From Candidatus Cloacimonadota bacterium (GTDB lineage: Bacteria; UBA4055): a stretch of DNA of 64,000 nucleotides. The notes below the pieces were generated by a model. That model made no database searches. It was not told the origin of the DNA and saw only the letters and a program-made list of their open reading frames with translations. Within the stretch, counting starts at the first letter, position 1; the number at the start of each line of letters is the position of its first letter. The translations under genes and the position numbers were made by a program. Shown piece by piece: positions 38,004 through 45,886 of the stretch. The DNA lies in assembly GCA_002742935.1 (NCBI GenBank), contig PDON01000067.1:1-64000 (forward strand), given 5' to 3'.

Positions 38004-38036
38004 TATCTAATCCAATAAAACTAAACAGAGAATAAG

Positions 38037-38951
38037 TTGACGAGACTCCTTATATTTATTACTATATTCAGCTTCCTTTTTAGTTGTGATATATTTGAAA
38101 GAGTTGAAACCTTAGAAATTTTGGATATTAAAACCTATGATGGAAGTGGACAAGCGGTTCACCCCGATATTTTTACAGAGGACAATAAAATCTACTTAGC
38201 ATTTACACCATTTAAATATTCAGATAATAAGCTTGAAAACCCCTCTCTTTTAATCTCCTCTAACGGAGAAGATTTTCACGGTATAGAAGGTTTATCAAAT
38301 CCAATAGTGCCTCCTCTATCAGGAAAAGGGTATAATAACGATCCTGATATTTTCAAAAAAGGTGATAAGTATTGTATAATCTATAATGAAACATATATTG
38401 GTAACTATCAATTATTGAATCTCTTAGAATCAAAAGACCTTGTAAACTGGAGTAAATCTACTATTGATACCATTAATCTTAAACTTGAAAATATAAAGGT
38501 GTCTCCGGCATTTGCTAAAAACGACTCCTTATTTCTCTTTGAGGTTGAAGCTTCAGAGAAAAATAGAGTAGTTTATAGGAATATTAAAAATAGTTTCTCT
38601 CTCTCTCCCTATAGTGAAGCTATTTTTAATAGAGACCTTGATTTTGAGCCTTGGCACATTGATGTAATAGAGGGAAGTTCTTACCATTATATGATTATAT
38701 CGGGTATTAGTATTGACTTTAATTATCAAGATCTCTATATAGCAAGGAGTGAAGATCTTAAACATTGGGAAATTGCTTCTAACCCTATTTTAGAGGCTAA
38801 TTGTTTAATGGATAACTCTCGAAAGCTTTATAGATCTTCAGGATATTTTGAGAAGGGCAGTTTACATCTGTACATCTCTCTGGAAACCTATGATAATGAG
38901 TGGCTTATAGCTTATAAAGAGATAAAGGATTACGACAATTTTTTTAAGTAA
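38037..38951 (+). CDS. Lipoprotein with GH43-like five-bladed propeller
   Basis: 304 residues from a TTG start. A signal peptide ends in FLFSC, a good lipobox (Cys17). The mature part repeats the pattern of glycoside hydrolase family 43/62/68-like propellers: AVHPDIFTEDNKIYLAF, NDPDIFKKGDKYCIIYNE, LLESKDLVNWSKS, EPWHIDVIEGSSYHYMII, ARSEDLKHWE. The Asp of HPDIF could be the general base, but I cannot assign a substrate; some propeller lipoproteins of this type only bind sugars. The next gene probably starts inside its 3' end. Confidence 0.7.
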   Translation: MTRLLIFITIFSFLFSCDIFERVETLEILDIKTYDGSGQAVHPDIFTEDNKIYLAFTPFKYSDNKLENPSLLISSNGEDFHGIEGLSNPIVPPLSGKGYNNDPDIFKKGDKYCIIYNETYIGNYQLLNLLESKDLVNWSKSTIDTINLKLENIKVSPAFAKNDSLFLFEVEASEKNRVVYRNIKNSFSLSPYSEAIFNRDLDFEPWHIDVIEGSSYHYMIISGISIDFNYQDLYIARSEDLKHWEIASNPILEANCLMDNSRKLYRSSGYFEKGSLHLYISLETYDNEWLIAYKEIKDYDNFFK

Positions 38952-39759
38952 AACTATAAATATTATTCTTCTTTTTGTAACTCCTTCTCTATGGAGTTCC
39001 ACCTCATTTTATACATCTTTTGATAGAAACTACTATGTTGAAAAAAAGAGAGTTGGCAGCTGTTTTACATACAGTTTGGGTAATACTCCTAAAAGTTTTA
39101 TCTATTTTAAATGCAAAGAGAATCTTTCAATATACAGTGAATATTTTAAAGAGAAGAGGATAAAAGAGTACTATTGGAATCTTAAAAATAGTTTGAGCCT
39201 TTCATTAAAGAGTGAATTTTTTTCAAACCTTGTTAAAGGAGAGATCTATTATAGATCTGAAATTGATGGTAAAGATAAGAAGTTTTTTTTTCAAGATAGC
39301 TTGATAACCTCTCTTTCCATTCAGAAGTCTGTTGACAAAATAGATAGATACATTAAAACAAACTTTCCAAAACTTAGCAATTTTTACTATGTTGAACTTA
39401 CGCAACTTTTAAGTAATGAAGATCCATTTTTTACTATTTTTTCAACCTACCCTGTTTCAAATAGCTTTATTATCTCTTCAAAGCTAACCCTCTTTAGAAA
39501 ACGGATTAACTATTTCTATACAGATAGTGATATATCCATTTTTACAACAGGAAGTATAAACTTCTTTGATATAAGTTGTTTAATCCACACCGAATATGGC
39601 TATGATATACTTAATAGTGCCATCTATAACAGACTGTCTGCTATTTTTATTAGAGATTTGGACTATTTTGATTTAATTTTGGAAAGTTCTATAGATATTA
39701 GGGATTATAAAACAAGAAACTTTAGAGCTGTATTTAAGTTTTCTTTGGGGTTGAAATGA
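38938..39759 (+). CDS. Exported barrel-like protein, apparent ATT start
   Basis: 273 residues if read from the ATT at 38938. No ATG, GTG or TTG lies in frame between the upstream stop (38923-38925) and a TTG at 39076, yet the codons before 39076 clearly encode a signal peptide (FLSKTINIILLFVTPSLW) and then SFDRNYYVEKKRVGSCF. The ATT at 38938 has AAAGGA eight bases upstream and would overlap the lipoprotein gene by 14 bp. The body has alternating aromatic strands (IKEYYWNLKNSLSLSLKSEFF, NFYYVELTQLLS) and ends in FRAVFKFSLGLK, so an outer-membrane or periplasmic beta-rich protein is likely. No family is recognised. It overlaps the next glycosyltransferase start by ATGA. If the ATT is not used, the TTG at 39076 would give a 227-residue protein without a signal. 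Confidence 0.6.
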   Translation: MFLSKTINIILLFVTPSLWSSTSFYTSFDRNYYVEKKRVGSCFTYSLGNTPKSFIYFKCKENLSIYSEYFKEKRIKEYYWNLKNSLSLSLKSEFFSNLVKGEIYYRSEIDGKDKKFFFQDSLITSLSIQKSVDKIDRYIKTNFPKLSNFYYVELTQLLSNEDPFFTIFSTYPVSNSFIISSKLTLFRKRINYFYTDSDISIFTTGSINFFDISCLIHTEYGYDILNSAIYNRLSAIFIRDLDYFDLILESSIDIRDYKTRNFRAVFKFSLGLK

Positions 39760-40868
39760 GAGGAAAAATAAAAATTGTTTATATAATATCAACACTTGCC
39801 AATGTTGGACCGGTAATTGTCCTTGATAATCTTATCAAATCTATTTCTAAATATGAAGAGTTTGAGCTTTATGTAATAACTCTCTCAAATGAGCCTGAAG
39901 ATAGTTTAATTAATAGTATAAGAGAGTATTCAAAAATTATTCAATTAAAACTAAGTAGATTTAAAGCAATATTTTCTGCAAAATATGAGATAGTAAAAAT
40001 TTTAAAAGATATAGATCCTCACATTATTCACTCTCATGGATTTAGAGGAGATATAATAGCTTCATCCATTAAAAGAGATTTTAATAAAATCAAAACTATA
40101 TCTACAATACACAATATAATGTTTGAAGATTATAGATATAGCTACCCACCAATTCTGAATAGATATTTTATCTACCTTCATATAAAAGCTTTAAAATCTA
40201 TAGATCTCAATGTAATGATCTCTGAAGATCAACAAGTAAAGTATAGAAACTATCCATTAAGCACTATTGTAATCAATAACTCTATAGATGATACCATATT
40301 CAATCGTTCTAAATCTAATTTTGAAAATAGTAGTAAAATAGTCTTTATTTTTGCAGGTAATTTGACCCCTCTTAAAGACCCCTTAACTATAGTTCGGGCT
40401 TTTAAGGAATCATCAGTACACAAAAAATCTCTCCTATATATCTTAGGTGATGGGGTGCTTATGAGCGAGATAAAAGAGGAGGCCAAAGGTTATGAAAATA
40501 TTAGGATTATGGGAAGGGTTAACTGTATTGAAAACTACTATAAAATAGCTGATTATTTTGTAAGTGGTTCAAAAAGTGAGGGTTTTGGTCTTGTATTAGC
40601 AGAAAGTATGGGGTGTGGAGTTTCCCCCATTCTTACTAAATTAGGAAGTTTTAGTGAAATATTATCCGTTTCAAATAATAAAAAGTTTGCTAAGTTTTTT
40701 GAAAATAAAGAGCAGTTGGTAGATATTTTTAACTCTATTGAAGATAAAGTTGATACAACTACTAGAGAGGAGATTTCACGAAATTGCTTGGAAAAGTTTG
40801 GTAATAAAATATTTGGTGAAAGTTATAGAAAAGTATACATAAATCTTCTTGGTTTGGAGGAATATTAG
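39756..40868 (+). CDS. Glycosyltransferase family 4 (GT-B)
   Basis: 370 residues. N-terminal acceptor domain (IVYIISTLANVGPVIVLDNLI, HIIHSHGFRGD) and C-terminal donor domain with FAGNLTPLKDPLTIVRAF, GRVNCIENYYKIADYFVSGSKSEGFGLVLAESMGCG. The last contains the E-x7-E motif (EGFGLVLAE) that binds the nucleotide sugar. Retaining enzymes of this type build surface glycans. It is translationally coupled (ATGA) to the exported protein before it. It is the last gene of the plus-strand part of the cluster. Confidence 0.92.
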   Translation: MRGKIKIVYIISTLANVGPVIVLDNLIKSISKYEEFELYVITLSNEPEDSLINSIREYSKIIQLKLSRFKAIFSAKYEIVKILKDIDPHIIHSHGFRGDIIASSIKRDFNKIKTISTIHNIMFEDYRYSYPPILNRYFIYLHIKALKSIDLNVMISEDQQVKYRNYPLSTIVINNSIDDTIFNRSKSNFENSSKIVFIFAGNLTPLKDPLTIVRAFKESSVHKKSLLYILGDGVLMSEIKEEAKGYENIRIMGRVNCIENYYKIADYFVSGSKSEGFGLVLAESMGCGVSPILTKLGSFSEILSVSNNKKFAKFFENKEQLVDIFNSIEDKVDTTTREEISRNCLEKFGNKIFGESYRKVYINLLGLEEY

Positions 40869-40905
40869 GATGGTAAATCGGTTTGGGAATAATATAACCT
40901 TAACA

Positions 40906-40927
40906 TTTTTCAGTAGGTCCTACCTAA
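40906..40927. repeat. Motif resembling one end of the purA MITE
   Basis: These 22 bases match 19 of 22 positions of the right end plus flank of the element at 1420-1665 (1651-1672), both reading TTTTTCAGnAGnTCCTAnCTAA. The motif again coincides with the stop codon of a minus-strand gene, at the same offset. No second end is visible in the 38 bases before the preceding gene, so it may be a solo terminus, a remnant or coincidence. Confidence 0.35.
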
Positions 40928-41630
40928 CACCAATGTTAAATAATCTTGGAATCATCTCAAACCAATACAGATCTTCATATCTAATAACTTTGAGTTCGGA
41001 ACTATCAGGATAAACAGTTTTTAACCAACCAAGCTCTTTGTTGTAGAAACTACTATGTCTGTTATAGAGAAGAAAATCATCAATATTTTTATTTTTTAGC
41101 TCTCTAATTTTAGATGAGCTTAAATATCTGTCTATTTGGATAACAGCATACTTTTTATCTCCAACAACTAAAGAATCATCTTTAATATACTCACTTAGAA
41201 TTCCTAAACTATCATCGCTCCACTGATCCCCCAAATTTAAAGGAAAGATAAAAGCTGTAAAAGGTGTTACTTTACCTTTTTTACCCAAAATTGTAGCGAA
41301 AGGGATATCCTTACTATACTCTTCAACTCTAAAATTATGGAATTGATAGTAAGATATTAAAGAATCATTCAACTCTTTATAAATTCCGTTTCTTCTCTTC
41401 CAAGCAACAAACTTATCTTTGGATTTTAATATGAGATTTGTTGTATCAATAGTAATGGGATTTTTATACTCAACCAGTAAAGAGATATTCTCTTCTCTGT
41501 TTATATAAGGAAACCTCTTTTTTATACCCTTATCAGTTATGTAGTAGATTGAAAGGATAAACAGAAATATGAGTAAAGTTCCAAATGGAGTTGGTCTTCC
41601 GGGAAAGTATTTACTTCTTTTGAATAACAT
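40920..41630 (-). CDS. Single-pass membrane protein, function unknown
   Basis: 236 residues, no family recognised. One N-terminal helix (about 17-32, GTLLIFLFILSIYYIT) after a basic start, then a soluble extracytoplasmic part. It begins 6 bp after the sulfatase-like gene, so the two form a unit and the products may act together at the outer face of the membrane. The stop codon lies in the MITE-like motif. Confidence 0.6.
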   Translation of the reverse strand: MLFKRSKYFPGRPTPFGTLLIFLFILSIYYITDKGIKKRFPYINREENISLLVEYKNPITIDTTNLILKSKDKFVAWKRRNGIYKELNDSLISYYQFHNFRVEEYSKDIPFATILGKKGKVTPFTAFIFPLNLGDQWSDDSLGILSEYIKDDSLVVGDKKYAVIQIDRYLSSSKIRELKNKNIDDFLLYNRHSSFYNKELGWLKTVYPDSSELKVIRYEDLYWFEMIPRLFNIGVR

Positions 41631-41636
41631 AAAGTT

Positions 41637-43442
41637 TTATATATCCAGAATCGTGTATCCGTTAACCACTTTAAACCCATACCTTTCGGTGACTATCTCT
41701 CTATAATTTTTAATCATAAATTCAAGAGTTTTTCTTTTCTTTTCAGATATATCATCTCTCTGAAAAGGATCTTTTTTTATATTGTATAACTTATACTCAA
41801 CACCTTTTAAGGAAGGGTATATATCTAGTTTAAAGTTTCCTCTTATATAGCTACTCCTACTAAATTTGAGATACTCTTTTAAGATAGTATTACTATTTGC
41901 TTTGCTTAAATATCTAAACCTCTCTTTAAATGCATCAAAATTCTCTCTAACTAATATTTCCTGTTTTACAAAAACAGAATCAAATATAGATGTACAATCA
42001 AGATTATTTTCATCTATTGCCATATCAACATCTACAAAGTCTAAAATATTTTTATAGATATCCATTGTAGAGTAGTTATTTTTTACTTTTCGTGGTTTTG
42101 AATCTTTTTTATACAGAAATAAAGGGTGTTTAATATCTTCAAACTTTAGAGAACTGTTTTCTCTCTTATAACCTCTGATAGCTATAATACTGTTTTCCAG
42201 ATCATTATTATCTTTTAATATTTTAAATAGTTGCCCCAACTCATCATCAATCATTTTATGATATATAAAATTTATATTCTTACTAGATTTAGAGATTTGT
42301 TGATAATAGGGATATCTGTTTACAGAACTTTTTTCAATATCTAAAACTAAATTAAACTCTTCTCTATTTTTTACAATTTCGGATATTTTGTCAAATTTAT
42401 ACTCTGAAGAGATATATCCGTTAACAAACCTGAGTTCCGGAAATAGATCAATGGTTAAAAAGTTGTTTAGAAAAGAGAGAAGGAGTGGATGGAACTTTAT
42501 CATTCTAGATTTAATTGAAAGCTTTATAATATCATCTTCTGATATATTATTTGAGTAATTTGTAAGCTTTGCACTATTGGGATAATCAAATGTTTTACAC
42601 CCAACCTCTTCTAATTTATCAATTATATAGTTTTTATCCTTTAAAACAGATTGATATTGAAATTTTTTATCATAAAATTGTAAAGACCTTTGGGGAGATT
42701 GTAGATTATAGATAGACTTTTTACTTAATTTTAGACTGTTTGAGCTTGTTATAAAATTTTTAAACAGTATGGAATGAAGGTATATCTCCTGTATATTTGC
42801 CAGAGTTTCACTATACCTTTCCCCCATAAATTTTGTGTCAAAATCCTCTATAGAGATCAAAACTATTTTAGGTTCATTATTACTTCCATTTAAATATCCG
42901 TAGTTGAATAGTGTAAAGAAGATCAGTAGTAAAGATGGTAGAGACAGAGTGATAAGCTTTGTCTTTATTAGATCATTTATATTCTTATAGATCCTAAACA
43001 AAATTATTATGATTATAAAAAATATAAGTGAGCTAAAGTAAATAGGAGAAAAATTGTATATAAAAAAGTTAAAGAATTTAGATATAGATGAATCTTTAGG
43101 TAGATTATATAGTGTTGGAGAGTTTATAACCTCTCTTGTAATTAGAAGAAAATCAAAGAAAAGTGTAAATAGTAATGACTTTATAAAGTAGCCTAAATAT
43201 TTATTATCCCTTTTTTCAAACTCTCTGGGTTTAAAGGAGTGTTTAAAAAGCAAGATTGATGACGATACGGAAAGAAGTGTTAAAACAGAGTAGATTCCAA
43301 AGAGTATAAAACTATACTTTAGAAAGCAGTAAAAGTATTCATCTGCAACAAAATAGTTTGATTTAAAAAATAGGAACCCAATTATAAAGAGGATTAGATT
43401 AACAATAGATGACGGCAATGAGTATTTAATAAAATTGAACAA
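41637..43442 (-). CDS. Membrane protein with degenerate sulfatase/phosphoethanolamine-transferase-like domain
   Basis: 601 residues, TTG start with GAGG upstream. About five membrane helices fill residues 1-180, as in LtaS- and EptA-like enzymes. The second part follows the alkaline-phosphatase/sulfatase order: KIVLISIEDFDTKFMG (192-207), HSILFKNFITSSNSLKLSKKSIY, a long middle region, IIAIRGYKRENS, then HPLFLYKKD, STMDIYKNILDFVDV and the closing YKLYNIKKDPFQRDDI. The key positions look lost: the D-H metal pair of the usual SDHGE is RGYKRE, and no C/S-x-P-x-R or TLPSHAS-type nucleophile is present. It may be a pseudo-enzyme that binds glycans or lipids. Confidence 0.7.
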   Translation of the reverse strand: MFNFIKYSLPSSIVNLILFIIGFLFFKSNYFVADEYFYCFLKYSFILFGIYSVLTLLSVSSSILLFKHSFKPREFEKRDNKYLGYFIKSLLFTLFFDFLLITREVINSPTLYNLPKDSSISKFFNFFIYNFSPIYFSSLIFFIIIIILFRIYKNINDLIKTKLITLSLPSLLLIFFTLFNYGYLNGSNNEPKIVLISIEDFDTKFMGERYSETLANIQEIYLHSILFKNFITSSNSLKLSKKSIYNLQSPQRSLQFYDKKFQYQSVLKDKNYIIDKLEEVGCKTFDYPNSAKLTNYSNNISEDDIIKLSIKSRMIKFHPLLLSFLNNFLTIDLFPELRFVNGYISSEYKFDKISEIVKNREEFNLVLDIEKSSVNRYPYYQQISKSSKNINFIYHKMIDDELGQLFKILKDNNDLENSIIAIRGYKRENSSLKFEDIKHPLFLYKKDSKPRKVKNNYSTMDIYKNILDFVDVDMAIDENNLDCTSIFDSVFVKQEILVRENFDAFKERFRYLSKANSNTILKEYLKFSRSSYIRGNFKLDIYPSLKGVEYKLYNIKKDPFQRDDISEKKRKTLEFMIKNYREIVTERYGFKVVNGYTILDI

Positions 43443-43516
43443 TATTTAAACCTCTCTAATGCAGTTTACTTTTAAGGTTTCTCCCTAAGAAAACTATGAC
43501 TCTTTTCAATAATTTT

Positions 43517-44521
43517 TTAAGCTTCTATCATATTAAATTGAACCAATCTATTGTATAAAGCCTCTTTTGCAATGGGAACAATACCAAGATCTTCCACAAC
43601 AACGGAAGCTGCATAGTTTGCCAAAGTTGAGGCATCAAAAAATTCTAAACCTCCGGTAAAAGCTGTAACCAGTGTGGCTATAACGGTATCTCCGGCTCCC
43701 GAAACATTTGCAACCTTTAAAGCTTTTGTCGGTATTATTTTCATTCTGTTTTCAGGTGTAAATAGAGCCATACCTCTTTCGGAAAGAGTAATGATAAGAT
43801 ACTCAATTTTCAATCTGCTTATAATCTCTAGTCCTGCTTTTTCTATATCGGAATCTGTTTCAATTGTTTTATTTAAGATCACTTCTGCCTCTTTCAGATT
43901 TGGCTTAAAGATTGTTGCCCCCTCATAACAATCAATATTATCAAATTTTGGATCAATGGCAATAATCTTATTTTTTTCTCTTGAAATAGCTATAACCTCT
44001 CTTATAACCCTGGGAGTTAAAACACCCTTGTTATAATCCTCAATAATAACGGCATCTATAGAATCTATACTTTCCCTAAATCTATCAATAAGCATATCTT
44101 CAAGATCTTTATCTATATAATCCTTAATCTCTTTATCATACCTTACAACATGTTGTCCTGCTGCTAAAACTCTGGCTTTTGTTGTTGTAGATCTACAGCT
44201 AGAAACAACAATACCTCTTGAATCTATTCCCATATTTTTAAATGATTCTAAAAGCTCTTCACCCGTTCTATCACTACCAATAATCCCAAACATAATAGCT
44301 TTAGCTCCCAAGGATTTTATGTTTAGAGCAACATTTGCAGCTCCTCCGGGTTTTATCTCCTCTTTATATATATCTACAACAGGAACAGGAGCCTCAGGAG
44401 AGATCCTATTAGTCTTACCCCAAAAATATATATCAACCATTATATCACCAACAACGGCAATCCTCTTATTATCTATATTTTCATAAAATGAATCTATCTT
44501 ATTCTTATCTATTTTTCTCAT
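43517..44521 (-). CDS. hldA: D-glycero-beta-D-manno-heptose-7-phosphate kinase (monofunctional, PfkB family)
   Basis: 334 residues, matching the kinase half of HldE; the adenylyltransferase half is absent, so it would be a separate gene elsewhere. It phosphorylates heptose-7-phosphate at C1 for LPS core heptose. Seen: VVGDIMVDIYFWGKTNRISPEAPVPV, the HldE/RfaE1 opening; KPGGAANVALNI; and the PfkB anion hole NVSGAGDTVIA (about 265-275) with catalytic Asp. It shares one base with the preceding gene (TAATG), the last gene of purB-glcD-hldA. Confidence 0.92.
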   Translation of the reverse strand: MRKIDKNKIDSFYENIDNKRIAVVGDIMVDIYFWGKTNRISPEAPVPVVDIYKEEIKPGGAANVALNIKSLGAKAIMFGIIGSDRTGEELLESFKNMGIDSRGIVVSSCRSTTTKARVLAAGQHVVRYDKEIKDYIDKDLEDMLIDRFRESIDSIDAVIIEDYNKGVLTPRVIREVIAISREKNKIIAIDPKFDNIDCYEGATIFKPNLKEAEVILNKTIETDSDIEKAGLEIISRLKIEYLIITLSERGMALFTPENRMKIIPTKALKVANVSGAGDTVIATLVTAFTGGLEFFDASTLANYAASVVVEDLGIVPIAKEALYNRLVQFNMIEA

Positions 44522-45885
44522 TATTGCTCTCTGTTAAAAATTTTATCAGGATTTATCAAATAGCTTGAATCAAAGGATTTTTTTACAGATCTCATAACGG
44601 AGATCTCTTTTTTACCATATTGCATGGGAAGGAATCTTTTTTTTGCCAGACCAACTCCATGTTCTCCGGTTATGGATCCACCAAGAAGGATTGCTTTCTT
44701 AAATATTTTTTCAGCTATACCGGAAGCTTTTTCAACCTCTTTACTTCTCTTTTTATCGTAGAGAATATTTACATGAAGATTGCCATCTCCCGCATGACCA
44801 TAGATAGGTATTCTCATATTGAGAGTTTTTGATATCCCTCTTATAAAAAGGATCATCTCCTTAAACTTTGTGATAGGAATAACAATATCCTCGTTCATCT
44901 TGTTTGGTGCTAACATTCTTACAGCAGGAGATATTGATCTCCTGATTGTATTTAATCTGTTTTTCTCCTCTTCTTCACAGGATGATTTAAAATTAACTCC
45001 TCTCTTTTTAAGAAGATTCTGGAGCTTTTTATCTCTTTCATAGATCTCTGCTGCATAGTTTCCGTCAACCTCAATTAAGAGGATAGAGTTTGTTCCTTCG
45101 GGTGTCTCAATAGGTTTAAACATTGTTACAGCTTCAAAAGCAGATTCATCAATAATCTCAATAACCGAAGGTGAGATTCCCTCCTTTTTCATTTCAACAA
45201 CAAGATCTACCCCCTGCTCAAAGCTTTTTAGGTATACCAAAAAGAGTTTAGAAGCTATGGGAATATCTATAAGATCAAGCTCAATCTCATACACTATACC
45301 CAAAGTCCCCTCAGATCCAATAAGCAGAGATCCCAATGGATTATACTCTTTTGCCAGGGATCCTGTAGCCATATCGTTTCCGTCTGCATCAATGTATCTA
45401 AACCCTTTAATATAACGGGAAACTACACCATATTTTACACAGTGAAGTCCTCCGGCATTTTCAGAAAGATTACCACCAATAGAAGATATTTTATAACTTG
45501 AAGGATCAGGGGGAAAATAAAAGCCCTCTTTTTCAACATATTTTTGAATGTCTGCCGTAATAGCACCTACACCAACAATAATAGATCTGCTTATTCTGTT
45601 TACCTTTCCAATGGAATCCATTTTCTCAAAATTTAGCACTATTCCACCACGAATGGCAACAGTTCCTCCACTCATACCTGTTCCACTACCTCTAGGTATG
45701 ATAGGCAAGTTGTTTGCCTTTGCAAATCTAACAGCTTCAATAATCTCCTCTTTGGACTCTACATTTATAACAATATCAGGCATTCCGTCAAATCTTGTTG
45801 TATCTGTTCTGTAGATGTACCTATCCTCTATGGAAAGAAAACATTTTTCCTTGCCTATAACCTCTATTAGTGGCAAAAAGTTCAT
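44521..45885 (-). CDS. glcD: FAD-linked oxidase, GlcD/D-lactate dehydrogenase family
   Basis: 454 residues. Oxidises a 2-hydroxyacid (glycolate or D-lactate in characterised relatives). Seen: PCMH-type FAD domain with IPRGSGTGMSGGTVAIRGG (about 59-77) and FPPDPSSYKISSIGGNLSENAGG, then the C-terminal domain with PIYGHAGDGNLHVNI and GSITGEHGVGLAKK (conserved His residues). The iron-sulfur partner GlcF is not adjacent. Start overlaps purB end closely (TAAAATG). Specific substrate cannot be told here; D-lactate, glycolate or D-2-hydroxyglutarate are all possible. Confidence 0.85.
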   Translation of the reverse strand: MNFLPLIEVIGKEKCFLSIEDRYIYRTDTTRFDGMPDIVINVESKEEIIEAVRFAKANNLPIIPRGSGTGMSGGTVAIRGGIVLNFEKMDSIGKVNRISRSIIVGVGAITADIQKYVEKEGFYFPPDPSSYKISSIGGNLSENAGGLHCVKYGVVSRYIKGFRYIDADGNDMATGSLAKEYNPLGSLLIGSEGTLGIVYEIELDLIDIPIASKLFLVYLKSFEQGVDLVVEMKKEGISPSVIEIIDESAFEAVTMFKPIETPEGTNSILLIEVDGNYAAEIYERDKKLQNLLKKRGVNFKSSCEEEEKNRLNTIRRSISPAVRMLAPNKMNEDIVIPITKFKEMILFIRGISKTLNMRIPIYGHAGDGNLHVNILYDKKRSKEVEKASGIAEKIFKKAILLGGSITGEHGVGLAKKRFLPMQYGKKEISVMRSVKKSFDSSYLINPDKIFNREQ

Positions 45886-45886
45886 T

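Noticed and set aside
39076..39759. TTG start for the exported barrel-like protein
   Set aside because: The sequence upstream encodes a signal peptide in the same frame, so starting at 39076 would remove it; an upstream ATT start is preferred.
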